A stretch of 64,000 nucleotides of DNA from Blastococcus tunisiensis (GTDB lineage Bacteria > Actinomycetota > Actinomycetes > Mycobacteriales > Geodermatophilaceae), in contig NZ_FOND01000009.1 of the NCBI RefSeq assembly GCF_900112815.1, forward strand, positions 124,001-188,000. Reading direction: 5' to 3'. The position numbers and the translations under genes were made by a program. The notes under the pieces were generated by a model, which worked only from the letters and a program-made list of their open reading frames with translations, was not told where the DNA came from and did not search any database. Shown here piece by piece: positions 52,331 to 63,497 of this stretch (position 1 is its first letter; every line of letters begins with the position of its first letter).

Positions 52331-53859
52331 GCCGCCACCTCCGGGCGCTCGGCCGCCGCGGCCGGGACGCCGACGTAGTTCTCGCGGTCGAGCTTCCTCG
52401 TGAGCCGCCGGAACCGGAAGGTGAAGTCGGGCCACAGCGTGGTGTTGTGCCCGTGCCGGTCGAGGTACCAGCTGGCGCAGCCGCCGGCCAGCCACACCGT
52501 GCCCGCCGACTTCTCGGCGATCAGCGAGCGCCAGGCCTCCTGTGCCTCCGGGGTGGTCTCCAGGACCTCGAGCCCCTCGGCGTCCATGGTCCGCAGCGCG
52601 TCGTCGACGTAGGCCACCTGCGACTCGATCATGTAGACCATCGACGTGTGTCCCACGCCCACGTTCGGGCCGACCAGCAGGAACAGGTTGGGGAAGCCGG
52701 CGACGGTGGCGCTGCGGTTGCTGACCATCCCGTCGGCCCAGACCTGGGCCAGGGTGCGCCCCTGGCGGCCGTGGATCCGCTCCGCGATCGGCAGGTCGGT
52801 CACGTGGAAGCCGGTCGCCAGCACGATGGTGTCGGTGCGGCGCTCGACGCCGTCGGTGGTGACGATCGAGTGCGGCCGGACCTCGCGGATGCCCGCGGTC
52901 ACCAGCTCGGCGTTGGGTGCCGCGACCGCCGGGAAGTAGTCGTTGCTGATCAGGATCCGCTTGCAGCCGATCGTGTAGTCCGGCGTGAGGGCCCGGCGGA
53001 GCTTGGGGTCCCGGACCTGGCGGTGCAGGTGGGCCTTGGCGAGTTTGCCGACGGGCCTGAGAAAGCGTCGGTTCTTGGCCATGCCGATGACCAGGAACTC
53101 GCGGAAGAGGTACAGGGCAGCCCGGATCGCGTTCTGCAGGCCGGGGACCGACCGGTAGAGCTTCTGCATCCAGGGCTTCACCGGGTGGTCGGTGCGGGGG
53201 ACCACCCACGCGGGAGTGCGCTGGTAGACGGCGAGGCTGCCCACGACCGGCTGGATCGCCGGGACGACCTGGATCGCCGAGGCGCCGGTGCCGACGACGG
53301 CGACCCGTTCACCGGCCAGGTCGTGCTCGTGGTCCCAGCGCGCCGAGTGCATGACCGTGCCGGCGAAGGAGTCCAGCCCGGGGATGTCGGGATAGGTGGG
53401 GTCGGCCAGGGCGCCGGCCGCGGAGACCAGGACGCGGGCGCGGAACTCGCCGGCCGTGGTGGAGACCAGCCAGCGCCGTGCCTCGTCGTCCCAGCGGGCC
53501 GACGTCACGTCGGCGCCGAAGACGCAGTGCCGGCGCACGTCGAACCGGTCGGCGGTCCGCTGCAGGTAGGCCTGGATCTCGGGCTGCTCGGAGTAGGAGC
53601 GGCCCCAGTGGGGGTTCTGGGCGAAGGAGAAGGAGTAGAGGTTGGACTGCACGTCGCAGGCCGCGCCGGGATAGGTGTTGTCCCGCCACGTGCCGCCGAC
53701 GTCCCCCGCGCGCTCGAGGAGCACGACGTCGGTCTCGCCCCGGCGCCGCAGCGCGATCGCCATGCCGAGGCCGGCGAAACCGGACCCGATGATGGCCACG
53801 CCCACGTCGCGGACGGCGTCGGTGCCCGTGGCGGGCTGGCTCTCGAGCGTGCTGGTCAC
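52327..53859 (-). CDS. Flavin-containing monooxygenase, Baeyer-Villiger type
   Basis: A 510-residue FAD/NADPH monooxygenase inserting oxygen into ketones or oxidising heteroatoms. The FAD motif is IIGSGFAGLGMA, then GGTWRDNTYPGAACDVQSNLYSFSF. The BVMO fingerprint FxGxxxHxxxW is FAGTVMHSARWDHE and the NADPH motif is VVGTGASAIQVVP. Substrate unknown, with EthA-like or steroid/alkanone candidates. GTG 53859 follows AAGGAG. It heads the operon with the hydrolase and TetR genes and diverges from an SDR gene. Confidence 0.93.
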   Translation of the reverse strand: MTSTLESQPATGTDAVRDVGVAIIGSGFAGLGMAIALRRRGETDVVLLERAGDVGGTWRDNTYPGAACDVQSNLYSFSFAQNPHWGRSYSEQPEIQAYLQRTADRFDVRRHCVFGADVTSARWDDEARRWLVSTTAGEFRARVLVSAAGALADPTYPDIPGLDSFAGTVMHSARWDHEHDLAGERVAVVGTGASAIQVVPAIQPVVGSLAVYQRTPAWVVPRTDHPVKPWMQKLYRSVPGLQNAIRAALYLFREFLVIGMAKNRRFLRPVGKLAKAHLHRQVRDPKLRRALTPDYTIGCKRILISNDYFPAVAAPNAELVTAGIREVRPHSIVTTDGVERRTDTIVLATGFHVTDLPIAERIHGRQGRTLAQVWADGMVSNRSATVAGFPNLFLLVGPNVGVGHTSMVYMIESQVAYVDDALRTMDAEGLEVLETTPEAQEAWRSLIAEKSAGTVWLAGGCASWYLDRHGHNTTLWPDFTFRFRRLTRKLDRENYVGVPAAAAERPEVAA

Positions 53860-53886
53860 CGATCGGCTCCTTCGCGGTCCCGGTTT

Positions 53887-53902
53887 GCTGAGCAACGCTC
53901 AA
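53887..53902. promoter_or_regulatory. TetR-type operator, site A
   Basis: GCTGAGCAACGCTCAA; the core TGAGC-AAC-GCTCA is palindromic about 53895. Read on the minus strand it matches site B at most positions. Confidence 0.6.
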
Positions 53903-53918
53903 CAAGCTACAACAGTTG

Positions 53919-53934
53919 TTGAGCAGTGCTCAAT
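53919..53934. promoter_or_regulatory. TetR-type operator, site B
   Basis: TTGAGCAGTGCTCAAT; TTGAGCA and TGCTCAA form a perfect 7-1-7 palindrome about 53926, 31 bp (three helical turns) from site A. A further palindrome, ACAACAGTTGT (53909-53919), lies between them. Confidence 0.65.
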
Positions 53935-53966
53935 CCGAGCGCCCGAGCCGACCCCGAGGAGCCCCC

Positions 53967-54884
53967 GTGCCGTCACTCCGCAGGACGCGTCCCCGCACCC
54001 CGCTGGCCGGCCGGGCGGTGCTGATCACCGGCGCGGCCCGCGGCATCGGCGCCGAACTGGCCCGCCGTGCCGCCGCGCGCGGGGCCCGCGTCGCGCTGGT
54101 GGGCCTGGAGCCCGACCGGCTGGCTGCCGTCGCCGACGAGCTGGGGCCCGAGCACCTGTGGGTGGAGGCCGACGTCACCGACGCCGACGCGCTGACGGCC
54201 GCGGTCCGGCGCGCCGTGGACACCTTCGGCGGTCTGGACATCGTGGTCGCCAACGCGGGCATCGCACCGCTGACCACGGTCATGACCAGTTCGGCGCACG
54301 CACTGGCCCGCACGATCGAGGTCAACCTGATCGGCGCGATGCTCACCACGCACGCCGCGCTGCCCGAGATCGCCAAGCGGAGAGGCCACGTGCAGCTGAT
54401 CAGCTCCGCCGCCGCCTTCACGGTCCTCCCCGGGATGAGCGCCTACTGCGCCGCCAAGGCCGGTGTCGAGCGGTTCGGCGACGCCCTCCGGCTGGAGGTC
54501 GCGCACCGCGGCGTCACCGTCGCGAGCGCGCACCCGACGTGGATCGACACCGACATGGTGCGCGACACCGAGAACGCGCTGCCCACCTTCAAGGCCACGC
54601 GGCGGCAGCTCCCCGGGCCGCTCGGTGCCTACACCTCGGTCGAGGCCTGCGCCGACGCGCTCGTGGAGAACCTGGAGACCCGGGGCCGACGCGTGTTCGT
54701 CCCCGGGTCGGTCGGCGTCGTCTCCGCGCTGCGCCAGCTGGTGACCGGCGTGGTCGCGGAGAAGGTGGCCCTGCGGGTCTCGGCGACCCGGGTCCCGCAG
54801 CTCGAGCGCGACATCGCGGCGCTGGAGGGGCAGGAGTTCGGCGCGAACTCCATCGGGGCGCAGCGCAGGAACGGGCCCGCCTGA
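53967..54884 (+). CDS. Short-chain dehydrogenase/reductase of the BVMO cassette
   Basis: A 305-residue classical SDR. The cofactor motif is TGAARGIGAE, structural NAG is VVANAGIAP, and the catalytic Ser, Tyr and Lys lie in ISSAAAFTVLPGMSAYCAAK. The basic C-terminal extension (about 240-305) may contact membrane. It probably oxidises an alcohol to the ketone used by the divergent Baeyer-Villiger enzyme; this is inference from context. GTG 53967 has GAGGA 6 nt upstream. Shares the operator region with the monooxygenase operon. Confidence 0.92.
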   Translation: MPSLRRTRPRTPLAGRAVLITGAARGIGAELARRAAARGARVALVGLEPDRLAAVADELGPEHLWVEADVTDADALTAAVRRAVDTFGGLDIVVANAGIAPLTTVMTSSAHALARTIEVNLIGAMLTTHAALPEIAKRRGHVQLISSAAAFTVLPGMSAYCAAKAGVERFGDALRLEVAHRGVTVASAHPTWIDTDMVRDTENALPTFKATRRQLPGPLGAYTSVEACADALVENLETRGRRVFVPGSVGVVSALRQLVTGVVAEKVALRVSATRVPQLERDIAALEGQEFGANSIGAQRRNGPA

Positions 54885-54914
54885 GGGCTGCGCATCGGTG
54901 GTGCTCGCGCCACC

Positions 54915-54920
54915 TACGGT
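54915..54920 (+). promoter_or_regulatory. Predicted -10 box of the exoribonuclease gene (TACGGT)
   Basis: TACGGT ends 7 nt before the GTG at 54928, supporting that start over the GTG at 54898. Confidence 0.55.
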
Positions 54921-54927
54921 GGACATC

Positions 54928-55413
54928 GTGCGGCGCTTCTTCTACGACACCGAGTTCATCGAGGACGGCACCACCATCGACCTCGTCTCCATCGGCGTCG
55001 TCGACGAGGCGGGCCGCGAGTTCTACGCCGTCAGCACCCAGTTCGACCCGGACAAGGCCATCCCGTGGGTGCGGCGCAACGTGCTGGACCAGCTGCCCCC
55101 GCCGGCGGACACGGCGTGGCGCAGCCGCGAGCGGATCCGCGAGGACCTGCTCGCGTTCCTCACCGGGCCGGGCGAGGAGATCGAGCTGTGGGCGTGGTTC
55201 GGCGCCTACGACCACGTCGCGCTCTGCCAGCTGTGGGGTGCGATGCCGGCCCTGCCGCGGCCGATCCCGCGGTTCACCCGGGAACTGCGGCAGCGGTGGG
55301 ACGACCTCGGGCAGCCGGCGCTGCCGCCCAAGCCGCAGGGCACGCACGATGCGCTGGTCGACGCCCGCTACAACCTCGAGCGCTGGCACGCCATGGAGGC
55401 CGCCCGTCCCTGA
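54928..55413 (+). CDS. Polyadenylate-specific 3'-exoribonuclease AS (Rv2179c-like)
   Basis: A 161-residue DEDDh-fold RNase T-like exonuclease. The first metal acids are in RRFFYDTEFIEDG, a middle acid in WAWFGAYDHVALCQLWG, and the final HxxxD in GTHDALVDARYNLERW. The M. tuberculosis member of the same gene neighbourhood (near DAHP synthase) degrades single-stranded 3' overhangs and binds AMP. Cytosolic RNA processing is the likely role. Confidence 0.92.
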   Translation: MRRFFYDTEFIEDGTTIDLVSIGVVDEAGREFYAVSTQFDPDKAIPWVRRNVLDQLPPPADTAWRSRERIREDLLAFLTGPGEEIELWAWFGAYDHVALCQLWGAMPALPRPIPRFTRELRQRWDDLGQPALPPKPQGTHDALVDARYNLERWHAMEAARP

Positions 55414-55436
55414 GGTCGCCTCACCACGCTCGGCGG

Positions 55437-56312
55437 CTAGCGGAGGTGGGCCCAGTCCTCGGGGTGGGCGCGCAGGTGCTCGGCCACGGTCCGCGCGGGA
55501 CGCCCTGTCAGCCGCGCGACGACGTCGCTCACCGACGCCAGCTCGCCGGCGGCGATGGCCAGGTAGCTGGTGACCCACCCCTCGATCTCCCAGTCCGGGT
55601 GGCCGGACGGGCGGCGGGTCGCCCACGCCTCCTCGACGGTCTGCTGCCGGTAGTCCGCGGGACGCCCGGTGATCTCCCCGAGCACCCGCGCGGCGTCGTC
55701 CATCGAGAGGGCTTCCGGGCCGGTGACGTCCAGAGTGCGGCCGTCGAGCTCGTCGTCGTCCCGGACCAGGACGGCGGCGGCGACGTCGGCGAGGTCGTCC
55801 CGGGAGACGAAGCCGGTACGGCCGTCCCCGGCCGGGGCACTGATCACCGCGCGACCGTTCTCCGGCGTCGCGAAGAACGGCACGAAGTCGGCGTACATGC
55901 TGTGCCGCAGGAACGTGTGGCGGACGCCGGTCGCGGCGATGGCCCGCTCCGTGGCGTGGTGCTGCCGCGCGAGGGTGAAGGTGGCGTCGGCCGCGGCCCC
56001 GACGAAGGACGTGTAGACGATCCGGCCGACCCCGGCCTCGGCCGCCGCCGCGACTGCGGTCAGGTGCTGTTCCAGCCGGTCCTCGGCCTCGGCCGCCGAC
56101 ACCAGGTAGAGGGTGTCCACGCCCCGGAGCGCGTCGCGGAAGCCCTCTCCGTCGGCGTAGCCGGCGGGGTTCTCCACCACTTCCGCGCCGGGCAGCTCCG
56201 GCGCGCGGGCGGCGTCGCGGACGACGAGTCGCAGCGGCCCCGCGGCCGCCGCCGGGAGCCGGGCGGCGACCCGGCCTCCGAGCGCACCGGTCACTCCGGT
56301 CAGACCGATCAC
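55437..56312 (-). CDS. NmrA/QOR2-like atypical SDR
   Basis: A 291-residue atypical extended SDR. The cofactor motif is GLTGVTGALGGRVA, and the family features VENPAGYADGEGFRDALRGVDTLYLVSA, IVYTSFVGAAADATFTLARQH and VRHTFLRHSMYADFV resemble NAD(P)H:quinone oxidoreductase 2 of bacteria. It may reduce quinones or sense NADPH redox state. GTG start with GGGAGGA upstream (complement of 56318-56324). Convergent with the exoribonuclease gene and divergent from pfkA. Confidence 0.88.
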   Translation of the reverse strand: MIGLTGVTGALGGRVAARLPAAAAGPLRLVVRDAARAPELPGAEVVENPAGYADGEGFRDALRGVDTLYLVSAAEAEDRLEQHLTAVAAAAEAGVGRIVYTSFVGAAADATFTLARQHHATERAIAATGVRHTFLRHSMYADFVPFFATPENGRAVISAPAGDGRTGFVSRDDLADVAAAVLVRDDDELDGRTLDVTGPEALSMDDAARVLGEITGRPADYRQQTVEEAWATRRPSGHPDWEIEGWVTSYLAIAAGELASVSDVVARLTGRPARTVAEHLRAHPEDWAHLR

Positions 56313-56398
56313 GAAGATCCTCCCTGCGGGGCTGTGAGCTGCGGCATCATGTCCTGGACCAACCTGACCGGACCCCGACCCCTTCCCGGAGGACCAGC

Positions 56399-57424
56399 AT
56401 GCGGATCGGCATCCTGACCGGCGGCGGTGACTGCCCTGGGCTCAACGCCGTGATCCGGGCCGTGGTCCGCAAGGGGATCGGCGAGCACGGCGACGAGATC
56501 GTCGGCTTCCGCGACGGGTGGCGGGGGGTGCTCGACGGCGACACCGTGCCCATGGACCTGGCCGCGGTGCGCGGGATCCTGCCGCGCGGCGGGACCGTGC
56601 TCGGGACCTCCCGCACCAACCCGTACGCCGTCGAGGGCGGCCCGCAGCGGGTGCTCGCGACCATCGAGCGCCTGGGCATCGAGGCGCTGATCCCGATCGG
56701 CGGCGAGGACACCCTCGGCGTCGCCACCCGGCTGGCCGAGGCGGGGGTGACCGTCGTCGGGGTGCCGAAGACCATCGACAACGACCTCGACTCCACCGAC
56801 TACACGTTCGGCTTCGACACCGCGGTCGGCGTGGCCATGGAGGCCATCGACCGCCTGCACACCACCGGCGACAGCCACCACCGCACGCTCGTCGTGGAGG
56901 TGATGGGCCGGCACGCCGGCTGGATCGCGCTGCACGCGGGCATGGCCGGCGGGGCGAACGTCATCCTCATCCCCGAGAAGCCGTTCGACGTCGACGGCGT
57001 CGTCGCCCACTGCCTGCACCGCTTCGAGTCCGGGTACTCGCCCATCGTCGTGGTCTCCGAGGGGGCCAAGCCCACGGACGGCGACATGATGCTGTCCACC
57101 GGCGAGAAGGACGCGTTCGGGCACGTGCGGCTCGGCGGGATCGGTGCCGCGCTGGCCTCGCTGCTCGAGGAGCGCACCGGCCGCGAGGCGCGGGCCGTCG
57201 TCCTCGGCCACATCCAGCGCGGCGGCACCCCCTCCCCGTTCGACCGGGTGCTGGCCACCCGATTCGGGCTGGCCGCCGTCGACGCCGTCCACGACGGCCA
57301 GTCGGGGGTGATGGTGGCGCTGAAGGGCACCGACATCGTGCGGGTGCCGCTGAGCGCGGCGACCGCCCAGCTCAAGCTGGTCCCCGCCGAGCGGTACGCC
57401 GAGGCCGAGGTGTTCTTCGGCTGA
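56399..57424 (+). CDS. pfkA: 6-phosphofructokinase with PPi-type specificity residues
   Basis: A 341-residue group-A phosphofructokinase. The N-terminal nucleotide loop is GGGDCPGLNAVIRA, with the substrate motif PKTIDNDL and MGRHAGWIA. At the two positions that separate ATP from pyrophosphate enzymes it has Asp104 (GGED) and Lys124 (PKTIDND), as in the PPi-dependent enzyme of Amycolatopsis methanolica, where ATP enzymes have Gly104. So it likely uses PPi and works reversibly. ATG with GGAGGA (56388-56393). No other glycolytic genes adjoin. Confidence 0.93.
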   Translation: MRIGILTGGGDCPGLNAVIRAVVRKGIGEHGDEIVGFRDGWRGVLDGDTVPMDLAAVRGILPRGGTVLGTSRTNPYAVEGGPQRVLATIERLGIEALIPIGGEDTLGVATRLAEAGVTVVGVPKTIDNDLDSTDYTFGFDTAVGVAMEAIDRLHTTGDSHHRTLVVEVMGRHAGWIALHAGMAGGANVILIPEKPFDVDGVVAHCLHRFESGYSPIVVVSEGAKPTDGDMMLSTGEKDAFGHVRLGGIGAALASLLEERTGREARAVVLGHIQRGGTPSPFDRVLATRFGLAAVDAVHDGQSGVMVALKGTDIVRVPLSAATAQLKLVPAERYAEAEVFFG

Positions 57425-59855
<2,431 letters not shown>

Positions 59856-59920
59856 CCCTCCGGGGGACTCCCGGCGGCCGGCTTGACCGCGGTCTGCATC
59901 CGGTCGATCGTGGTCCGGCG

Positions 59921-60433
59921 ATGACCGCCCACCGCGCACGTGCCGTCCGGGCGGTAGGGCCGGGCTTCCTCGCCCTCGCGCTGCTCGTCGCCTGTTCCGC
60001 TTCCGGGAGCGGTGCCGGGTCGCCCACAGCTGCACGGACGACTGCGTCCGACTGCGCCGGGTCCGAGTCGGTCACGCGCGGACCTCCGGAGGCCCTCGTG
60101 GCGGACCTGGGCGGCGACGGAGCGCCGAGGGTGGTCGGAGAGGGGAACCTCTACTTTCTCACCCCCGCGGAAGGCACCTGGGGCGACGCTGCCGAACGCC
60201 GGACCGACGGCATCTACCTGAAGCTGGGTCTGTGGGTCGGCACCGACTCCGCTCCCGATGTCGACGTCCGGGAAGCGGATGGGCCCGGTGTCGGCCGGGT
60301 CGACCAGTCGCCCACGGCCGACGGCCTGCCGGGATTCCTGCCGACGGGGGTCCACGTCCCGACCGCGGGCTGCTGGCGGGTCACGGCTTCACTCGGAGAC
60401 GACGTCGCCGCGATCCACGTGCTGTTCGAATAG
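59921..60433 (+). CDS. Putative lipoprotein of unknown function
   Basis: A 170-residue protein with a signal segment (AVGPGFLALALLVACSASG) and lipobox LLVAC, Cys25. The mature part is Ser/Thr-rich at first, then a compact beta-rich domain (APRVVGEGNLYFLTPAEGTWGDAAERRTDGIYLKLGLWVG ... GVHVPTAGCWRVTASLGDDVAAIHVLF) with two further Cys that could form a disulfide. The GCWRVTASLGD ending resembles Ig-like secreted domains of actinobacteria. No ribosome-binding site is evident. Confidence 0.75.
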   Translation: MTAHRARAVRAVGPGFLALALLVACSASGSGAGSPTAARTTASDCAGSESVTRGPPEALVADLGGDGAPRVVGEGNLYFLTPAEGTWGDAAERRTDGIYLKLGLWVGTDSAPDVDVREADGPGVGRVDQSPTADGLPGFLPTGVHVPTAGCWRVTASLGDDVAAIHVLFE

Positions 60434-60476
60434 CCGGGGACGACCCGCTGGGGCCCGCGCTGGAGCCACGAGCGCG

Positions 60477-61376
60477 TCAGGCGCCGTCGAACTCGACCGG
60501 ATCGCCGATCAGCGAGTTCAGCAGCTTGATGTCGGCGGCGTGCCCGCCGTACGGCGAGCCGTCCTTCTCGGACGGCGTCTCCACCACGACGGACACCCCG
60601 GCCATCGACGGGTGGGCGAGCAGCTCGGCGAAGGGCGCGACCCCGATCGAGCCCTCGCCGATGGTGGTGTGCCGGTCCCGCTTGGAGCCGCACCCGTCGA
60701 GCGAGTCGTTGGCGTGCACCAGGCCCAGCCGGCCCGGGCCCACGGTCGCCTCGAGCGCGTCCAGGGTCGCCGTCATCCCGCCCGGCGCCGCGAGGTCGTG
60801 GCCGGCCGCCCAGGCGTGGCAGGTGTCGAAGCAGACGCCGAGCAGCGGGTGGTCCTCCAGCGCCGCGAAGTACGGCCCGAGGTCCTCGACCGTGGCGGCC
60901 AGCGCCTTGCCGCCGCCGGCGGTCGGCTCGACGAGCAGCCGGGGCGAGCCCGCGGGAAGGCCGTCGAGCACCGGCAGCAGCCGTTCGCGCAGTTGGCGCA
61001 GGGCGGCCTCGTAGCGGTCCTCGCCCACGGCCGACCCGGCGTGCACGACGACGCCGGCGCAGCCGAGCTCCGCACCACGCCGCAGGTTGTGCGCGATGGA
61101 GGCGATGGACTGCTCGACGGTCGCCTCGGTGGGGGAGCCGACGTTCACCAGGAACGGGGTGTGGATGAACGCGGGCACCGAGCGCTCCGCGCAGCCCTCG
61201 ACGAACAGTGCGTCCTGCCGCGCATCGCCGTCGGTCAGCTTCCAGCCGCGCGGGTTGCCCACGAACACCTGGACGGCGCGGGCGCCCACCGCGTCGGTGT
61301 ACGCCAGCCCGCCCGTCGCGAGGCCGCCCTTGATCTGGATGTGCGCCCCGATGGGAGGCGACGGGATCCCGGTCAG
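60477..61376 (-). CDS. nfo: Deoxyribonuclease IV (AP endonuclease, Nfo type)
   Basis: A 299-residue TIM-barrel, three-zinc endonuclease cleaving DNA at abasic sites. Zinc and signature motifs are IGAHIQIKGG, GVVVHAGS, LLVEPTAG, GVCFDTCHAWAAGHDL, LGLVHANDSLDGCGSKRDRHTTIGEGSIG and VVVETP. There is no ATG, GTG or TTG at the family start. A CTG at 61376 overlaps the kinase TGA as CTGA, exactly where an ATGA/GTGA overlap would be expected, so CTG is taken as the start. Confidence 0.9.
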   Translation of the reverse strand: MTGIPSPPIGAHIQIKGGLATGGLAYTDAVGARAVQVFVGNPRGWKLTDGDARQDALFVEGCAERSVPAFIHTPFLVNVGSPTEATVEQSIASIAHNLRRGAELGCAGVVVHAGSAVGEDRYEAALRQLRERLLPVLDGLPAGSPRLLVEPTAGGGKALAATVEDLGPYFAALEDHPLLGVCFDTCHAWAAGHDLAAPGGMTATLDALEATVGPGRLGLVHANDSLDGCGSKRDRHTTIGEGSIGVAPFAELLAHPSMAGVSVVVETPSEKDGSPYGGHAADIKLLNSLIGDPVEFDGA

Positions 61377-63361
61377 AACGCCACCAGGATCTTCACCGCA
61401 GTGCCCTGCTCGACGCTCTCGCCGGCGGCGGGCTGCTGCTGGCGCACCTTGTTGCCGAAGAACTTGGTGGCGTCGACGGTCAGCCCCGCGGCCTGCAGCG
61501 CCGCGACCGCCTCCTCCTCCTTCATCCCGGCCACGTCGGGCACGACGACCAGCGGGACCCCGGCGGAGACCACGATCGTCAGCGCGCTGCCGTAGGGGAC
61601 GGGGCCCGCGGCGGGGCCGGGGGTGATGGCCATGACCTCGCCCGGGTCCACGTCGGCGCTCCGGCCGTCCTCGCCGCGGGTGACCGTGAACCCGAGCGCC
61701 TCCAGGTTGGCCACCGCCTGCTCGGGGCTCTGCCCGGTCACGTCGGGCACGACGACCGGCTCGTGGCCGAGGCTCACCTGCACGGTCACCACCGAGTCGC
61801 GCGGCAGCGCGGTGCCGGCCGGCGGGTCGAAACCGATGACCAGACCCGGCGCGACGGCGTCGCTGTAGAGCTCGGCGACGGTGACCTGGATCGCCGACCG
61901 TTCCTCCTGGAGGAAGGTGACGACGTCGTCCACGGGCTGGCCGACCAGCTCGGTGGGCACGGTGAAGCGCTCCGGCCCCTGCGAGACGACGAGACGGACG
62001 TCGGTGCCGCGGATCGCCTCGCCGGGCTCGGGATCGGTGGACATGACGACGCCGGCGGGGAACTCCTCGCTCCAGACCTCCTCGCAGCAGTCGGGGGTCA
62101 GCCCCGCCTCCTGCAGCAGGTCGATCGCCGCGGCCTCGTCCTGGCCCACCAGCTGCGGGATCTGCGTCCACCGGCCGCTGCCCAGCCACCAGCCGATCGC
62201 CCCGATGGTGATGGCCAGCAGGGCGATGATCGCGACGGCGAACCGGGCCCGCCGGCGGCGGATGTGCTGCGGGACGCCGGGGCGCGGGCGTTCCAGTGCG
62301 GCCGGCCGCCGGCCGTTCACGTTCATCGTGGCGCCGCCCGCGGCCGGCAGCATGCTGGTCCGGCCCGTGCGATCGGTGCGCTGGCCGCCGAGCACGGCGG
62401 TCCCGGGGTCGCTGGGGTGGCGCGGCCGGGAGGGCCGGTTGGTCGGCCGCAGGGTGCCCGGCCCGGCGGTGCTGCGCCCCGTCGGCACCGGGACCGGCTC
62501 GATCCCGAGGTCCTTGCGCACGTGACCGAGCTCGGCGAGGAACGCGCCGGCGTCCACCGGCCGGCCCGCCGGGTCACGGCGGGTGGTGCGGGCCACCAGC
62601 TCGTCGACCGCCCACGGCAGCCCCTCGACCTCGTCCGACGGGGCCGGGACGTCGTGGTGCACGTGCTGGTAGGCCACCGCCAGCGGCGTGTCCCCGCCGT
62701 AGGGCGGGTGCCCGGTGAGCATCTCGTAGAGCACGATGCCGGCGGCGTAGATGTCGCTGCGGGCGTCGGCCTTGCCGCGTTCGAGCTGCTCGGGCGACAG
62801 GTAGGCGACGGTGCCGATGAGCACACCGCCGGTCTGGCTGGCCTGGGCGGTCCCGGTGCCGACGACGGCGCGGGCCAGGCCGAAGTCGGCCACCTTCACC
62901 ACGCCGTCGAGGCCGATGAGGACGTTCTCCGGCTTGATGTCGCGGTGCACGATGCCGGCCCGGTGGGCGGCGGTCAGCCCGGACAGGGTCGGCTCGAGGA
63001 CGGCGAACGCCTCGGCGACGGTCAGCCGGCCCCGGGCGGTGAGCAGGTCGCGCAGGGTGCGCCCGCGGACGAGCTCCATGACCAGGAACACCAGCCCCTG
63101 GTCGCTGCCCTGGTCGCTGACGCCGACCACGTTCGGGTGGCTGAGCATGGCCGCGGCGCGCGCCTCGCGGGTGAACCGGTCGACGAACGTCGGGTCGTGC
63201 GCGAGGTGCTCGGCCATGACCTTGACCGCGACCGTCTTGTGCAACCGCAGATCGGTGGCCGCGTACACCGTCGACATGCCGCCGCGCGCGACCCGCTCCT
63301 CGAGGCGGTAGCGCCCCTCGAGGACCAGGCCCACGACGGGGTCGCTCACGGCGGTGTCCAC
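61373..63361 (-). CDS. pknL: PASTA-domain serine/threonine protein kinase (PknL/StkP-like)
   Basis: A 662-residue membrane kinase that senses peptidoglycan fragments and regulates envelope growth. The kinase domain spans about 14-280, with Lys47, HRDIKPEN (Asp141, Asn146), DFG (159-161) and a TxxY-type activation segment (GTVAYLSPEQ). One transmembrane helix lies at about 373-393, and four PASTA repeats follow (about 398-662). By synteny it corresponds to M. tuberculosis pknL. GTG start with TACACT 7 nt upstream. endonuclease IV follows by overlap. Confidence 0.94.
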   Translation of the reverse strand: MDTAVSDPVVGLVLEGRYRLEERVARGGMSTVYAATDLRLHKTVAVKVMAEHLAHDPTFVDRFTREARAAAMLSHPNVVGVSDQGSDQGLVFLVMELVRGRTLRDLLTARGRLTVAEAFAVLEPTLSGLTAAHRAGIVHRDIKPENVLIGLDGVVKVADFGLARAVVGTGTAQASQTGGVLIGTVAYLSPEQLERGKADARSDIYAAGIVLYEMLTGHPPYGGDTPLAVAYQHVHHDVPAPSDEVEGLPWAVDELVARTTRRDPAGRPVDAGAFLAELGHVRKDLGIEPVPVPTGRSTAGPGTLRPTNRPSRPRHPSDPGTAVLGGQRTDRTGRTSMLPAAGGATMNVNGRRPAALERPRPGVPQHIRRRRARFAVAIIALLAITIGAIGWWLGSGRWTQIPQLVGQDEAAAIDLLQEAGLTPDCCEEVWSEEFPAGVVMSTDPEPGEAIRGTDVRLVVSQGPERFTVPTELVGQPVDDVVTFLQEERSAIQVTVAELYSDAVAPGLVIGFDPPAGTALPRDSVVTVQVSLGHEPVVVPDVTGQSPEQAVANLEALGFTVTRGEDGRSADVDPGEVMAITPGPAAGPVPYGSALTIVVSAGVPLVVVPDVAGMKEEEAVAALQAAGLTVDATKFFGNKVRQQQPAAGESVEQGTAVKILVAF

Positions 63362-63368
63362 TCGAGCG

Positions 63369-63374
63369 AGTGTA
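63369..63374 (-). promoter_or_regulatory. Predicted -10 box of the PASTA kinase gene (TACACT)
   Basis: TACACT on the minus strand ends 7 nt before the GTG at 63361. Confidence 0.55.
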
Positions 63375-63497
63375 GGTAGGAGTCGGGCGCGGACAGGCCA
63401 ACCACGCGGTGCAGGGGGCCGCCGTGGCCGGTGGTGCGAATGAAATGGACCACCCCGCCGCCCGCCGCGGGTGTGCCGACGACGGGCGGCGGTCGGA

